DNA from: DTU013 sp964512095
Lineage (GTDB): Bacteria; Bacillota; Clostridia; Acetivibrionales; DTU013
Length of the DNA: 64,000 nucleotides
Direction of reading: 5' to 3'
Assembly: GCA_964512095.1 (NCBI GenBank)
Contig: CAZEIH010000012.1
Span: forward strand, 1 to 64,000
The notes under the pieces were generated by a model. It was given only the letters and a program-made list of their open reading frames with translations, was not told where the DNA came from and ran no database searches. The first letter of the stretch is position 1; every line of letters starts with the position of its first letter. Below, one piece after another: positions 45,039 to 53,864 of this stretch. The position numbers and the translations under genes are program-made.

Positions 45039-45497
45039 ATGCGAAAAATACTATCTTGGATTGTTTTGATTTTATGGATGGCATTAATCTTCTTTTTCTC
45101 TTCCCAGGTAGCAGAGCAATCAGAGCAACTAAGCGATGGGATTACCGAAAAAATTGTTGCGGTTATGGTAAAGGTGAATCCTAATGCTAAAATTGCTGTT
45201 GAAAAAATTAGTTTTTTTGTGAGGAAGAACGCACACTTTTTGGTGTTCCTTGTACTGGGAGTATTGACAGTCAATGCTTTAAGATGCAGTGGTGTAGGCG
45301 GATACAGGGGAATACTTGCGGCAATAGCAGTATGTGTTTTCTATGCCATTACAGATGAGATCCATCAGCTTTTTGTTCCCGGTAGGAGCTGCCAATTTAC
45401 TGACGTCCTTATAGATAGCGCTGGTGCAACAGTGGGAGCATTTATTTTTGGTATGATACTGAAAAAGAAGAAAGCCACTAAGGAAAACATGAAGTGA
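45039..45497 (+). CDS. VanZ-family membrane protein
   Basis: 152 residues with four membrane helices. Motifs FFSSQ after the first helix, KNAHFLVFLVLG, ITDEIHQLFVPGR and FTDVLIDSAGATVG are the full VanZ signature. VanZ proteins modify sensitivity to glycopeptides in some settings, but most family members, including lone ones like this, have unknown roles. No vancomycin-resistance genes are present. Confidence 0.88.
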   Translation: MRKILSWIVLILWMALIFFFSSQVAEQSEQLSDGITEKIVAVMVKVNPNAKIAVEKISFFVRKNAHFLVFLVLGVLTVNALRCSGVGGYRGILAAIAVCVFYAITDEIHQLFVPGRSCQFTDVLIDSAGATVGAFIFGMILKKKKATKENMK

Positions 45498-45587
45498 AGA
45501 AAATAATTGTATAGGCTGTGAATAATCTGCCTTGTGGCAGATCCGTATACTAAAATAAAGCAAGGATTTATATAAGGAGCTGAAATT

Positions 45588-46385
45588 ATGAGTATATCGT
45601 TTATTTATTACCCCGAAGGAAAAAAGAGAGCCCTTACCATGAGCTACGATGATGGACAGGTGCATGATAGAAAGCTTGTAGAGATTTTTAATAGGTATGG
45701 TATAAGAGGCACCTTCCATCTGAATTCAGGTATGTTGGACAGGGATGTTTTTGTGAAAGCCTCTGAGGTCGCTGAGCTTTACAAAGGTCATGAAGTATCG
45801 GCCCATTCCCTGACGCATCCATATCTTACCTCCCTTCCAGCTGATATGGCTGTTTCTGAGGTCATTGAGGACAGAAGAAGGCTGGAGACTCTGGTGGGGT
45901 ATCCGGTGCGGGGTATGTCCTACCCCTTTGGTGCGTACAGCGATGAGCTGATAGCGGCCTTGCCGGGTATGGGTATAGAGTATTCCAGGACAGTGAATTC
46001 CCATGGGGGCTTTCAACTTCCTGACAATTTCCTTGCTTGGCATCCTACATGTCATCATGGACAAAATCTTATGGAAAGGGCTAAGGTTTTCAATGAACAG
46101 CCGCCATGGGCTCAAATGCCGCTACTGTATGTATGGGGTCACAGCTTTGAATTCGATAGAGAAAATAACTGGGAGCTTATTGAGGAATTTTGCAAATCGG
46201 TTTCAGGTGATGAATCGGTTTGGTATGCGACGAATATTGAGATCATAGATTACATAAAGGCAATGAGAGGATTAAGATTTACTGTTGATGGAAGGATGGT
46301 AAATAATCCTTCTGCTACGCCAGTCTGGATAGGTGTGGATAGCGTACCTGTTGAGATTGGAGCTGGGAAGACTCTTGTCCTATAA
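45588..46385 (+). CDS. Polysaccharide deacetylase family protein
   Basis: 265 residues. NodB-type fold with motif 1 TMSYDDGQVHD, metal-binding HSLTHPYL, the GMSYPFGAY segment and a C-terminal YVWGHSFEFD. The deacetylase likely removes N- or O-acetyl groups from a sugar polymer. No signal peptide is seen, so it could act on a cytoplasmic substrate. RBS AAGGAGC precedes ATG. It stands alone. Confidence 0.85.
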   Translation: MSISFIYYPEGKKRALTMSYDDGQVHDRKLVEIFNRYGIRGTFHLNSGMLDRDVFVKASEVAELYKGHEVSAHSLTHPYLTSLPADMAVSEVIEDRRRLETLVGYPVRGMSYPFGAYSDELIAALPGMGIEYSRTVNSHGGFQLPDNFLAWHPTCHHGQNLMERAKVFNEQPPWAQMPLLYVWGHSFEFDRENNWELIEEFCKSVSGDESVWYATNIEIIDYIKAMRGLRFTVDGRMVNNPSATPVWIGVDSVPVEIGAGKTLVL

Positions 46386-46688
46386 TCTGTGGGATTTAAC
46401 CAAATAAATGAATAGTGGGCAAAACGATTGCAGACCATCAGTGGTGAAGCGGCAATTTTGTACACAAAACTCTTGCCTTAACTTGACATAATCGGCAAAA
46501 ACGTGGATTTTATGTAAGGTCGAAGGCAGTAAATTTATACAATAGCTTGCAAAAATATGTCATATATCGTAAAATTATAGTACTACATATAGGACATACC
46601 ATATCTATCACAGTTTTGTCACACTACAGAATGCAGAACAGAATCTCTCCCTTTACTAATATAATGTTTGGCCAGAAAGGAGCCCGTT
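46386..46688. other. Intergenic region without recognisable gene
   Basis: About 300 bases separate the deacetylase and the chemoreceptor-like gene. I find no RNA gene, repeat copy or terminator with a T-tract. The last part carries AT-rich sequence and the ribosome site AAAGGAG (46677-46683). Confidence 0.5.
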
Positions 46689-47912
46689 ATGGTAATGCCA
46701 AGGGATAAGCGTTTGTTGGAACTGTTTGTATCTGAGTTGACTCTCTTTGTGTTATTTTTTCTTAGTCTATTCATCAGCGATAGTAGTTCAGTATTAAATG
46801 CAGTTATTACGGTACTGTGTTTCGTCGTTTTCGTATATAATTCTACACAGATTGTTATCTACTTTCAGAGGGCGAAAAGAAAGAGCAAATTTATAGAATA
46901 TTTAAAGTCAATGGATGATAGTAATTCATTGGATGATGAGTTACCGGTCATTATAAATAAGTGCTTTCATGAACCTAAATATGCCAGTATTGTTTTAGAG
47001 GTTATTTGTAAACTACAGGAAAGACTTAACGCAAAAAGTGATGAAGCTGAAGTAATGATTGAGGGATGCAATGAACTGGAAAGGTTATTTTGTGATGTAA
47101 GTAATGTAAGTACTAGTACGCGAATTTTGGCTGACATAATGAGGATTACATCAGACACTTCGGAAAATATTGCAGCAGCTACAATTGATATTGCCGAAAC
47201 CGCACAGAACATCACGAATAAGACAACAGAAGGGGTGCGGATCGCTGATGAAATCAATAAGAGGGCTCAGGAAATTACTAGCAGGGTGCTTGATTCACAG
47301 AGCAAGGCACAGCAAATTTTTAGCGAGACAAAGCAGGAACTAGAAAATGCCATTGAAGAAGCAAGAATAGTAGAACAGATATCCGAACTATCGGATACTG
47401 TCATAAAAATAACGGCCCAAACTACCCTCCTTGCTTTAAATGCAGATATTGAAGCAGCAAGAGCGGGTACAGCGGGGAGAGGTTTTGCAGTTGTTGCCAG
47501 TGAGATAAGAAAGCTTGCAGATCGGTCTAAAATGGCTGTATATGAAATACAGAGCATTACACCACTGGTGGAGGAAGCAGTTAATAATCTCTCTATTTGC
47601 TCGAATAATGTTCTGAGTTTTATGTCGACGGATGTTAATGAAGATTATGCGTCTATGCAGGAAACTGCCCATAAGTATAACGATGATGCGAGGTATATAA
47701 GTGATATGGTAAATGGCTTTAATACCACATCCAACGAGCTTCTTGCATCTGTGGATAATGTGCTTACATCAATTGACAGCATATCGCTGGCATCAAGTGA
47801 CGGAGAAAATAAAATAAAGGATATTGAGAGCAGTATGACAACTATATCCGAGAAATTTGCAAATATACTCGAAAACCTGGAAATGTCACTAAACATCAAA
47901 AATAAACCATAG
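46689..47912 (+). CDS. Methyl-accepting chemotaxis-type signalling protein
   Basis: 407 residues from ATG 46689 with AAAGGAG five bases upstream; TTG 46668 is in frame but lacks a site. Two membrane helices near the N-terminus (about 15-32 and 36-55) with almost no external loop, then a helical region and the MCP signalling domain with the hairpin tip LLALNADIEAARAGTAGRGF. There is no ligand-binding domain and no HAMP typical of sensors, so it may sense internally or through the membrane. It couples to CheA/CheW, which are not in the window. A small unknown protein is encoded 14 nt downstream. Confidence 0.85.
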   Translation: MVMPRDKRLLELFVSELTLFVLFFLSLFISDSSSVLNAVITVLCFVVFVYNSTQIVIYFQRAKRKSKFIEYLKSMDDSNSLDDELPVIINKCFHEPKYASIVLEVICKLQERLNAKSDEAEVMIEGCNELERLFCDVSNVSTSTRILADIMRITSDTSENIAAATIDIAETAQNITNKTTEGVRIADEINKRAQEITSRVLDSQSKAQQIFSETKQELENAIEEARIVEQISELSDTVIKITAQTTLLALNADIEAARAGTAGRGFAVVASEIRKLADRSKMAVYEIQSITPLVEEAVNNLSICSNNVLSFMSTDVNEDYASMQETAHKYNDDARYISDMVNGFNTTSNELLASVDNVLTSIDSISLASSDGENKIKDIESSMTTISEKFANILENLEMSLNIKNKP

Positions 47913-47926
47913 AGGAGGCAATTAAT

Positions 47927-48319
47927 ATGGCACAGTGGAGACTTGAGGTCTATGAGGTTCCTGGGAGGAAAATAGTAAATACTGAAGGGTTTGGACAAGC
48001 AAATGCACAGGACATTAGAAATGTAACCGATATCGTCGTTAAGAAAGGAAAAAGCTTTGCAGGCAAATGGGGTTACATACCAATGATTGAAAATATGGAC
48101 CCCATATTTGACCAGGAGACACAGAAAGAATTCGCCGTAATGCATCAGCGCTGTGAGGAAGCTGGGTGCGTAGCAATGGGATTTGTTGCAGGTGGGATGG
48201 CGGCAATTAAGGTACAGGCAAAAAGGCATCAGAAGGCATCAAACGCAGAAGGGCTTGTCGATCAATACTTCAGGACACGAGAGGAAGCTCTTGAGTGGAT
48301 GAAAACATTTGGTCTATAA
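47927..48319 (+). CDS. Conserved small protein linked to the chemoreceptor-like gene
   Basis: 130 residues, soluble. Predicted alternating beta strands and helices and the C-terminal YFRTREEALEWMKTF recall SpoIIAA/STAS-like folds, but I could not confirm a family. AGGAGG precedes ATG, and the gene begins 14 nt after the chemoreceptor-like gene, so they form an operon. It might modulate that receptor. Function unknown. Confidence 0.6.
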   Translation: MAQWRLEVYEVPGRKIVNTEGFGQANAQDIRNVTDIVVKKGKSFAGKWGYIPMIENMDPIFDQETQKEFAVMHQRCEEAGCVAMGFVAGGMAAIKVQAKRHQKASNAEGLVDQYFRTREEALEWMKTFGL

Positions 48320-48341
48320 GCAGATAAGGTATTGCAAGAGA

Positions 48342-48371
48342 AAACCGGAGAGTTGTATACCTCTCCGGTTT
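48342..48371. terminator. Bidirectional terminator-like hairpin between convergent genes
   Basis: AAACCGGAGAG (48342-48352) pairs with CTCTCCGGTTT (48361-48371), loop TTGTATAC. The minus strand has a following T-rich stretch (TTTTCTCTT), the plus strand a weak one. It separates the 130-residue protein gene and the minus-strand kinase. Confidence 0.7.
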
Positions 48372-48404
48372 CTAAAATTCATATAAGGCAGGGTATTGTT
48401 CTTT

Positions 48405-49478
48405 TTATCTCTTAACCCTGGCATTGCCCTCATATATGCTCCAAACCTGTGCTTCATCAATGGGCTGGCCATAATCCTCAGCAACAGTCGCTACAAGAGC
48501 GCCTGTTGCCCAGCCGAACTGTGGCCACTTTTCGGGCTCCCAGCCCTTGAGAATAGAATAAAGCAGGCCTCCTACAAAACCGTCACCGCCGCCAATTCGA
48601 TCATATACATGTATTTCCCGAGGTTCGATAACATACCAATTGTTGTCATGGAGCAGTATATTTCCCCACAGGTGTGTGTTGGCACTGATTACCTGCCTCA
48701 GAGTTGTTGCAAATACTGATACATTTGGGTATGTCTTCTTAACGCGGGCAATCATAAGCTTGAAGCCCTCAATCTTATTACCAAGACCGGTGCCTCCTGA
48801 TTCAGGGCCTTTTATACCTAGCGCCAGTTGGAAGTCCTCTTCGTTGCCAATCAATATATCAGATATAGCAGCTATCTGTGAGAAGGTTTCGCCAAGCTCC
48901 TCCTCGCGATTTACCCAGAAGGATGCTCTGTAGTTAAGGTCAAAGCTTACCTTGGTGCCGTATTTTTTTGCCGCTTTAGCAAGCTCCAGGCAGAATTGGC
49001 TTGTTTCATGGGATAATGCAGCAATCAACCCAGACATGTGAAGTATTGCAACACCCTCTTTACCGAAAATCCTGTCAATATCAAAATCCTTTGTATTTAG
49101 TGTTCTTCCCACTTCACCTGCACGGTCGTTTAATACCCGGGGGCCTCTCATGCCGTAGCCACTGTCGGCTATATTAAACTGATGCCTGTAGCCCCAGGGC
49201 CCTCCCTGTGGTATTTCAGGGCCTTCAAACTCGATATTACGTCTACGTAGCTCGATTTTTATATACTGTGCGATTTCGCTGTCCTTAACGAAGGTTGTCA
49301 GCAGCTTGACACGCATTCCTAATGAGGCGGCAATGTTGCCGACATTGGATTCTGCGCTGGTTGCCTGCATCGTGAAAAGGTTACCTGTATGTACAGGTTG
49401 GCGATGAAATGGAGTTATGCGCACTCCCATGCTGGTAGGCGTCACGAGGGAATATGTACAATCTTTTTTCAATTGCAT
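48405..49478 (-). CDS. kdgK: PfkB-family sugar kinase, probable 2-keto-3-deoxygluconate kinase
   Basis: 357 residues from ATG at 49478, which has GGAGGTAAG upstream; the frame extends about 28 codons further without a site. The anion-hole motif DRIGGGDGFVGGLLYS is near the C-terminus, with conserved Gly-rich TMQATSAESNVGNIA and FDLNYRASFW. Kinases of this sort phosphorylate KDG in the uronate pathway. The placement next to an SDR mannonate oxidoreductase and near uxaC supports that. PfkB specificity is hard to tell from sequence, so related keto-sugar acids remain possible. Confidence 0.8.
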   Translation of the reverse strand: MQLKKDCTYSLVTPTSMGVRITPFHRQPVHTGNLFTMQATSAESNVGNIAASLGMRVKLLTTFVKDSEIAQYIKIELRRRNIEFEGPEIPQGGPWGYRHQFNIADSGYGMRGPRVLNDRAGEVGRTLNTKDFDIDRIFGKEGVAILHMSGLIAALSHETSQFCLELAKAAKKYGTKVSFDLNYRASFWVNREEELGETFSQIAAISDILIGNEEDFQLALGIKGPESGGTGLGNKIEGFKLMIARVKKTYPNVSVFATTLRQVISANTHLWGNILLHDNNWYVIEPREIHVYDRIGGGDGFVGGLLYSILKGWEPEKWPQFGWATGALVATVAEDYGQPIDEAQVWSIYEGNARVKR

Positions 49479-49762
49479 TTTTCTTACCTCCGGTATTGTA
49501 TTTCTTATATTCGGTTGTGCTAGGTATGGACAAATCCCGGAAAGGATTTTTCCAGATGTCATATGATGCTAATATTTCCGAACAATTTATATAGTATTAC
49601 AGTGTGTTTGTTTTTACAATGAGAATGGCGTTATAGAGCAATATTTACATGTTATCAAGCAATTAAAGCAAGGAATAAAGGGGTTTTATATTCTATAATG
49701 ATAGTATGTGGACATAGTATGAATACTATTTTCAAATTGATATAGAAATGCGAGGGAAAGAT

Positions 49763-50584
49763 ATGGATTTGTTTTGTCTGACAGGAAAGAAGGCTGTTTT
49801 GCTTGGGGGAGGTGGCGTGCTTGGCTCTGCTATGGCAAAGGGGCTTTTGGACGCGGGAGCAGATGTGGCTGTCTGCGATCTTGATCCGGGAAGGGCTCAG
49901 GCTGTTGTGGATGCGATATCAAAGGAGGGTTCGAAAGCAAAGGCGTATGAGATGGACGCAATGGATTCTGAAAACATTAATTCGACAGCAAAGACAATTT
50001 TCACTGACTTTGGGAGAGTTGACATATTGGTTAATGCAGTAGGCGGAAATATGAAGGCTGCAACCACATCGAAAGAGACATCTTTTTTCGATCTCAATGG
50101 CGAAATGCTGGACAAGGTGGTAAAGCTAAATCTAATGGGCGGAGCTGTGCTTCCATCACAGGTATTCGGCAGGGAAATGGTTAAGAATGAAGATGGAGGC
50201 GCTATTATAAATATTTCCTCAATGAATGCTTTCAGGCCATTGACTCGCATACCCGGTTATTCGGCTGCGAAGGCGGCTGTGAGCAACTTTACACAATGGC
50301 TTTCGGTAGACCTTGCAAAGCAGTATGGCGACAAAATACGCGTAAATGCAATAGCTCCGGGGTTTTTTCTGACAGAGCAAAACAGATTTTTGTTGACGAG
50401 TCCTGAAACGGGAGAATTTACACCCAGGGGTAAAACTATAGTCGAGCATACTCCTATGGGTAGACTTGGTCAGCCGGAGGATCTGGTAGGGACACTTGTA
50501 TGGCTATGCAGCGATGCATCGAAGTTTGTAACAGGCATAGTAGTGCCGGTGGATGGAGGCTTTTCTGCATTTTCGGGGGTTTGA
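49763..50584 (+). CDS. SDR-family oxidoreductase, probable D-mannonate oxidoreductase (UxuB/YjmF type)
   Basis: 273 residues from ATG 49763 after CGAGGGAAAG. The nucleotide-binding GGGGVLGSAMAKG, the NAVGG strand, catalytic Ser-Tyr-Lys (INISSMNAF and YSAAKAA) and the C-terminal PVDGGFSAFSGV fit classical SDRs. Bacillus and relatives use an SDR of this kind (YjmF/UxuB) to reduce fructuronate to mannonate. The neighbouring KDG kinase and uxaC make that the best call; other sugar-acid dehydrogenases of the KduD/IdnO type are alternatives. It is divergent from kdgK. Confidence 0.8.
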   Translation: MDLFCLTGKKAVLLGGGGVLGSAMAKGLLDAGADVAVCDLDPGRAQAVVDAISKEGSKAKAYEMDAMDSENINSTAKTIFTDFGRVDILVNAVGGNMKAATTSKETSFFDLNGEMLDKVVKLNLMGGAVLPSQVFGREMVKNEDGGAIINISSMNAFRPLTRIPGYSAAKAAVSNFTQWLSVDLAKQYGDKIRVNAIAPGFFLTEQNRFLLTSPETGEFTPRGKTIVEHTPMGRLGQPEDLVGTLVWLCSDASKFVTGIVVPVDGGFSAFSGV

Positions 50585-50600
50585 TGGGAATTAGTGTGGG

Positions 50601-50703
50601 GCCGACCTCTATAGGTCGGCGATGAGTGAAGACGAATTAATTAACTTCCTTGGTCAGGTGGAGTTCAGTCACCACCTGACTCCCTGAGCGAAGCGAATTG
50701 ACT
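50601..50703 (+). repeat. Dispersed intergenic repeat, copy E (best full-length copy)
   Basis: It starts with a perfect hairpin: GCCGACCT (50601-50608), loop CTAT, AGGTCGGC (50613-50620). A linker GATGAGTGAAGACGAATTAA follows, then a second stem: GTCAGGTGG (50653-50661) with CCACCTGAC (50672-50680). It ends CTGAGCGAAGCGAATTGACT. It lies between the SDR gene and gnd, 16 nt after the stop. No terminal inverted repeats or coding capacity. Confidence 0.9.
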
Positions 50704-50764
50704 AGAATTTTCATAGTAGGTATATTATTTATTGATTTGATATTTATTTAAGGAGTGAACAGAT

Positions 50765-52216
50765 ATGAGTAAACAGGATGTTGGTGTAATAGGTCTTGCG
50801 GTAATGGGTAAAAACCTGGCCCTGAACATTGAAAGCAGGGGATATTCGGTATCGGTATACAACCGTTCAAGAGAGAAAACCGACGATATGCTGATTGAGG
50901 CAAAGGGAAAGAGTGTATATGGGACATTTACTATTAAGGAGTTCGTAGAATCTCTGAAGCCACCAAGAAGAATCATTATTATGGTGAAGGCAGGTAAGCC
51001 CGTTGATGATACTATATACCAGCTCAAAGAATATATATCTAAGGGAGACATAATTATTGACGCTGGCAATTCCTTCTACGGCGACACCATTAGAAGGAGC
51101 AAGGAGTTGGAGGCTCAGGGGTATAGGTTTATTGGCACAGGTGTTTCCGGCGGTGAGGAGGGTGCCTTGAAGGGACCTGCAATAATGCCTGGGGGAGATA
51201 AAGAGGTTTATGATATTGTTGCTCCCATTTTTACTGCCATTTCTGCAAAGGTCAATGGAGAGCCATGCTGTACATATATTGGAACAGATGGTGCCGGCCA
51301 TTATGTAAAGATGGTACACAATGGCATCGAATACGGTGATATGCAACTAATATGTGAGGCATATTCACTTTTGAAGAGTGTTCTTGGTATGTCGGCAGAA
51401 GAGCTCCACAATGTCTTTGCTGATTGGAATAAAGGAGAGCTGGACAGCTACCTCATTGAGATCACCAGGGATATATTCTCAAAGACCGATCCAGAGACAG
51501 GAAGACCGATGGTGGATATTATACTGGACAAGGCAGGCCAGAAGGGTACCGGCAAATGGACCAGCAAGAGTGCCCTTGATCTCGGCATAGCTACTCCAGT
51601 CATAACAGAAGCAGTTTTTGCCCGCTGCCTGTCAGCAATAAAGGACGAAAGAGTAGCGGCAAGTAAAGTGTTGAAGGGACCCTCTGAGTTTAAGTTTGAA
51701 GGCGATAGGAAGGAGTTTATTGAATCTGTCAGATGTGCTCTTTATGCCAGTAAGATTTGTTCATATGCCCAGGGATTTGCCTTAATGAAGGCTGCCGCAC
51801 AGGAATATGGTTGGAAGCTTGATTATGGCAAGATAGCCATGATATTTAGAGGTGGGTGTATAATCAGGGCCCAGTTCCTCCACAGGATCAGCGAAGCTTA
51901 TGACAATGATCCGGAGCTGGCCAATCTGATGCTGGATCCATATTTTAAGGATATTCTGGAGAAGTACCAAAGTGACTGGCGCAAGGTGGTTGCAACAGCA
52001 GTAACTGCGGGTATACCGGTGCAGGCAATCTCAGGAGCTGTTTCGTATTTTGACAGCTACAGAAGCGGAAATCTGCCGGCTAACCTGTTGCAGGCCCAGA
52101 GGGATTATTTTGGAGCACATCTGTATGAGCGTATTGACAAGCCAAGAGGCGAGTTCTTTCACTACAACTGGACTGAGGGTGGCGGAAAAACATCGGCATC
52201 AGCTTATACGGTGTAA
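50765..52216 (+). CDS. gnd: 6-phosphogluconate dehydrogenase, decarboxylating
   Basis: 483 residues, the long dimeric form. It converts 6-phosphogluconate to ribulose 5-phosphate with NADP. The Rossmann motif GLAVMGKNLALNIESRG and NRSREKT (NADP-specific) open the protein. The substrate residues VSGGEEGA, GAGHYVKMVHNGIEYGDMQ and the C-terminal REFFHYNWT are intact. It provides pentose phosphates and NADPH. It is located between the uronate genes, with an AAGGAGT before ATG. Confidence 0.95.
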   Translation: MSKQDVGVIGLAVMGKNLALNIESRGYSVSVYNRSREKTDDMLIEAKGKSVYGTFTIKEFVESLKPPRRIIIMVKAGKPVDDTIYQLKEYISKGDIIIDAGNSFYGDTIRRSKELEAQGYRFIGTGVSGGEEGALKGPAIMPGGDKEVYDIVAPIFTAISAKVNGEPCCTYIGTDGAGHYVKMVHNGIEYGDMQLICEAYSLLKSVLGMSAEELHNVFADWNKGELDSYLIEITRDIFSKTDPETGRPMVDIILDKAGQKGTGKWTSKSALDLGIATPVITEAVFARCLSAIKDERVAASKVLKGPSEFKFEGDRKEFIESVRCALYASKICSYAQGFALMKAAAQEYGWKLDYGKIAMIFRGGCIIRAQFLHRISEAYDNDPELANLMLDPYFKDILEKYQSDWRKVVATAVTAGIPVQAISGAVSYFDSYRSGNLPANLLQAQRDYFGAHLYERIDKPRGEFFHYNWTEGGGKTSASAYTV

Positions 52217-52330
52217 AGCTATAATGTATGATGTAAACAACTATTCAGTTACATCGGTACATCAGTTGCCGGGCTTCTACCTGTTTACGGGAAAGACTGA
52301 CGATGTTGGGTATTAAGAAGGAGTACTGAA

Positions 52331-53617
52331 ATGAAGGATATCATTGTAAAAGAAAAAAGCGGAAGCGGCATATCTGAAAATGAAATCCGCCACGTTATGG
52401 AGCAGAGCATTTCAGAATATGGACTAAGCATCGGCAATATTAAAAAGGTATTGCTGATACCGCCAGATTTTACAAGGATGCATTCAGGTGCAGGGATAAT
52501 AACTGCAATTTATTATGAAATACTTAAAGACTCCTGCCATGTCGATATCCTGCCTGCCCTCGGGACTCACGAGCCAATGTCTGCTGCTGAGATTGATGAG
52601 TTTTTTGGCGGAGCCATACCTCATGAGGCTTTCCTAGTGCATAACTGGAGGAATGATGTGGTCAGGATTGGACAGGTGCCTGCTGACTATGTAAAGGAAG
52701 TATCAGAAGGCCTTGTTACAGACCCTGTTGATGTTGAGGTGAATAAGCGGATTGTAGATAGCTCCTATGACCTGATTATTTCTATCGGTCAGGTAGTACC
52801 TCATGAAGTCGTAGGCATGGCCAATTACAGTAAGAATATTTTTGTCGGCTGTGGCGGTAGCAGCATGATTAACCAGTCCCATATGCTTGGTGCCTTCTAT
52901 GGTCTCGAAAGGATCATGGGTCGGGATCATTCACCTGTAAGAAAGGTGTTTGACTATGCCCAGGAGAATTTTTTGTGCAATATACCTGTTGTGTACGTGT
53001 TAACTGTCACGACACAGTCTGAGGGCAAGGTAATGATACACGGTCTATTTGCTGGCAACAGTCGGAGGATTTTCGAGGAGGCAGTTGAGCTCAGCCAGTT
53101 TAAGAATATTATTTTTGTTGAAAGGCCACTTAAAAAAGTGGTTGTATATTTGGATGAAAGAGAGTTTAAAAGCACCTGGCTGGGAAACAAGGCTGTCTAT
53201 AGGACCAGGATGGCTATAGATGATGGTGGGGAGTTGGTGGTGCTGGCCCCCGGTGTCAGAAGGTTTGGAGAAGACGATGAGAATGACAGGCTTATTAGGA
53301 AATATGGCTATGTGGGCAGGGAGAATGTATTGGAGCTTTGCAAAGCCAATGAGGATCTGCAAAACAATCTGTCGGTGGCAGCCCATCTTATCCATGGTTC
53401 GTCGGATGACAGATTCTCTATTACATATGTGCCAGGGAAGCTTTCGAAGCAAGAGGTTCAGGGCGTTAATTTCAAATATGCGTCTTTTGAAGATGCAATG
53501 AAGCGCTACAATCCTAAGCTGCTGAAGGACGGCTTCAATGTCATGGAGGATGGAGAGGAAATATACTACATCAGTAATCCGGCGCTGGGGCTTTGGGCTT
53601 GCAAAGACAGATTCTGA
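52331..53617 (+). CDS. LarA-superfamily (DUF2088) racemase/epimerase-like protein
   Basis: 428 residues. The DxxR pair is in IPPDFTRMHSG, the His in ALGTHEPMS and another His in VVPHEVVGMANYS; these match LarA active-site residues D72/R75, H108 and H174. At the spot where LarA has a lysine that carries the nickel-pincer cofactor (GGxK) this protein has CGGSSMINQSH, so the lysine seems absent. Some LarA homologues act on gluconate or other hydroxyacids. Its place between gnd and uxaC points to a sugar-acid substrate. The cofactor genes larB/C/E are not in the window. Confidence 0.75.
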   Translation: MKDIIVKEKSGSGISENEIRHVMEQSISEYGLSIGNIKKVLLIPPDFTRMHSGAGIITAIYYEILKDSCHVDILPALGTHEPMSAAEIDEFFGGAIPHEAFLVHNWRNDVVRIGQVPADYVKEVSEGLVTDPVDVEVNKRIVDSSYDLIISIGQVVPHEVVGMANYSKNIFVGCGGSSMINQSHMLGAFYGLERIMGRDHSPVRKVFDYAQENFLCNIPVVYVLTVTTQSEGKVMIHGLFAGNSRRIFEEAVELSQFKNIIFVERPLKKVVVYLDEREFKSTWLGNKAVYRTRMAIDDGGELVVLAPGVRRFGEDDENDRLIRKYGYVGRENVLELCKANEDLQNNLSVAAHLIHGSSDDRFSITYVPGKLSKQEVQGVNFKYASFEDAMKRYNPKLLKDGFNVMEDGEEIYYISNPALGLWACKDRF

Positions 53618-53622
53618 GGTGT

Positions 53623-53660
53623 AGGCGATCTTCATTTATTGCGGGCCTATAGAGGTCAGG
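53623..53660 (-). repeat. Dispersed intergenic repeat, copy F (left-end fragment, reversed)
   Basis: On the minus strand this reads CTGACCTCTATAGGCCCGCA then ATAAATGAAGATCGCC. That corresponds to the first hairpin and linker of copy E, though the hairpin's right arm is altered. It starts 6 nt after the LarA-like gene and abuts a GC-rich tandem repeat. Confidence 0.65.
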
Positions 53661-53825
53661 AGCAGAGGCTGCCTAAGGACGGGAGCAGGAGGACAGCGAA
53701 GCGCGGGCGCAGGAGGCCGCCTAAGGGCGGGAGCAGGAGGACAGCGAAGGACGGGAGCAGAGGCTGCCTAAGGACGGGAGCAGGAGGACAGCGAAGGATC
53801 GGAGCAGAAGGTACCGAAGGGCGAA
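53657..53825 (+). repeat. GC-rich degenerate tandem repeat
   Basis: About seven units of 22-24 bp alternate between GGGAGCAGGAGGACAGCGAA-type and GGGAGCAGAGGCTGCCTAAG-type sequences. The stretch is strongly purine- and G-rich, unlike the AT-rich surroundings. A 63-codon frame passes through but consists only of repeat translation. No function is apparent. Confidence 0.8.
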
Positions 53826-53864
53826 GCTAAGAAAGCAGAGACATAAATATGTCAGTAATGAGAC

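Noticed and set aside
45039..45497. Glycopeptide resistance gene vanZ
   Set aside because: The protein has the VanZ domain, but no vanRSHAX genes are near; lone VanZ proteins are widespread and not resistance markers.
53639..53830. A 63-codon open frame on the plus strand between the LarA-like gene and uxaC
   Set aside because: It is only the translation of a GC-rich tandem repeat, with no ribosome site and repetitive Gly/Arg composition.
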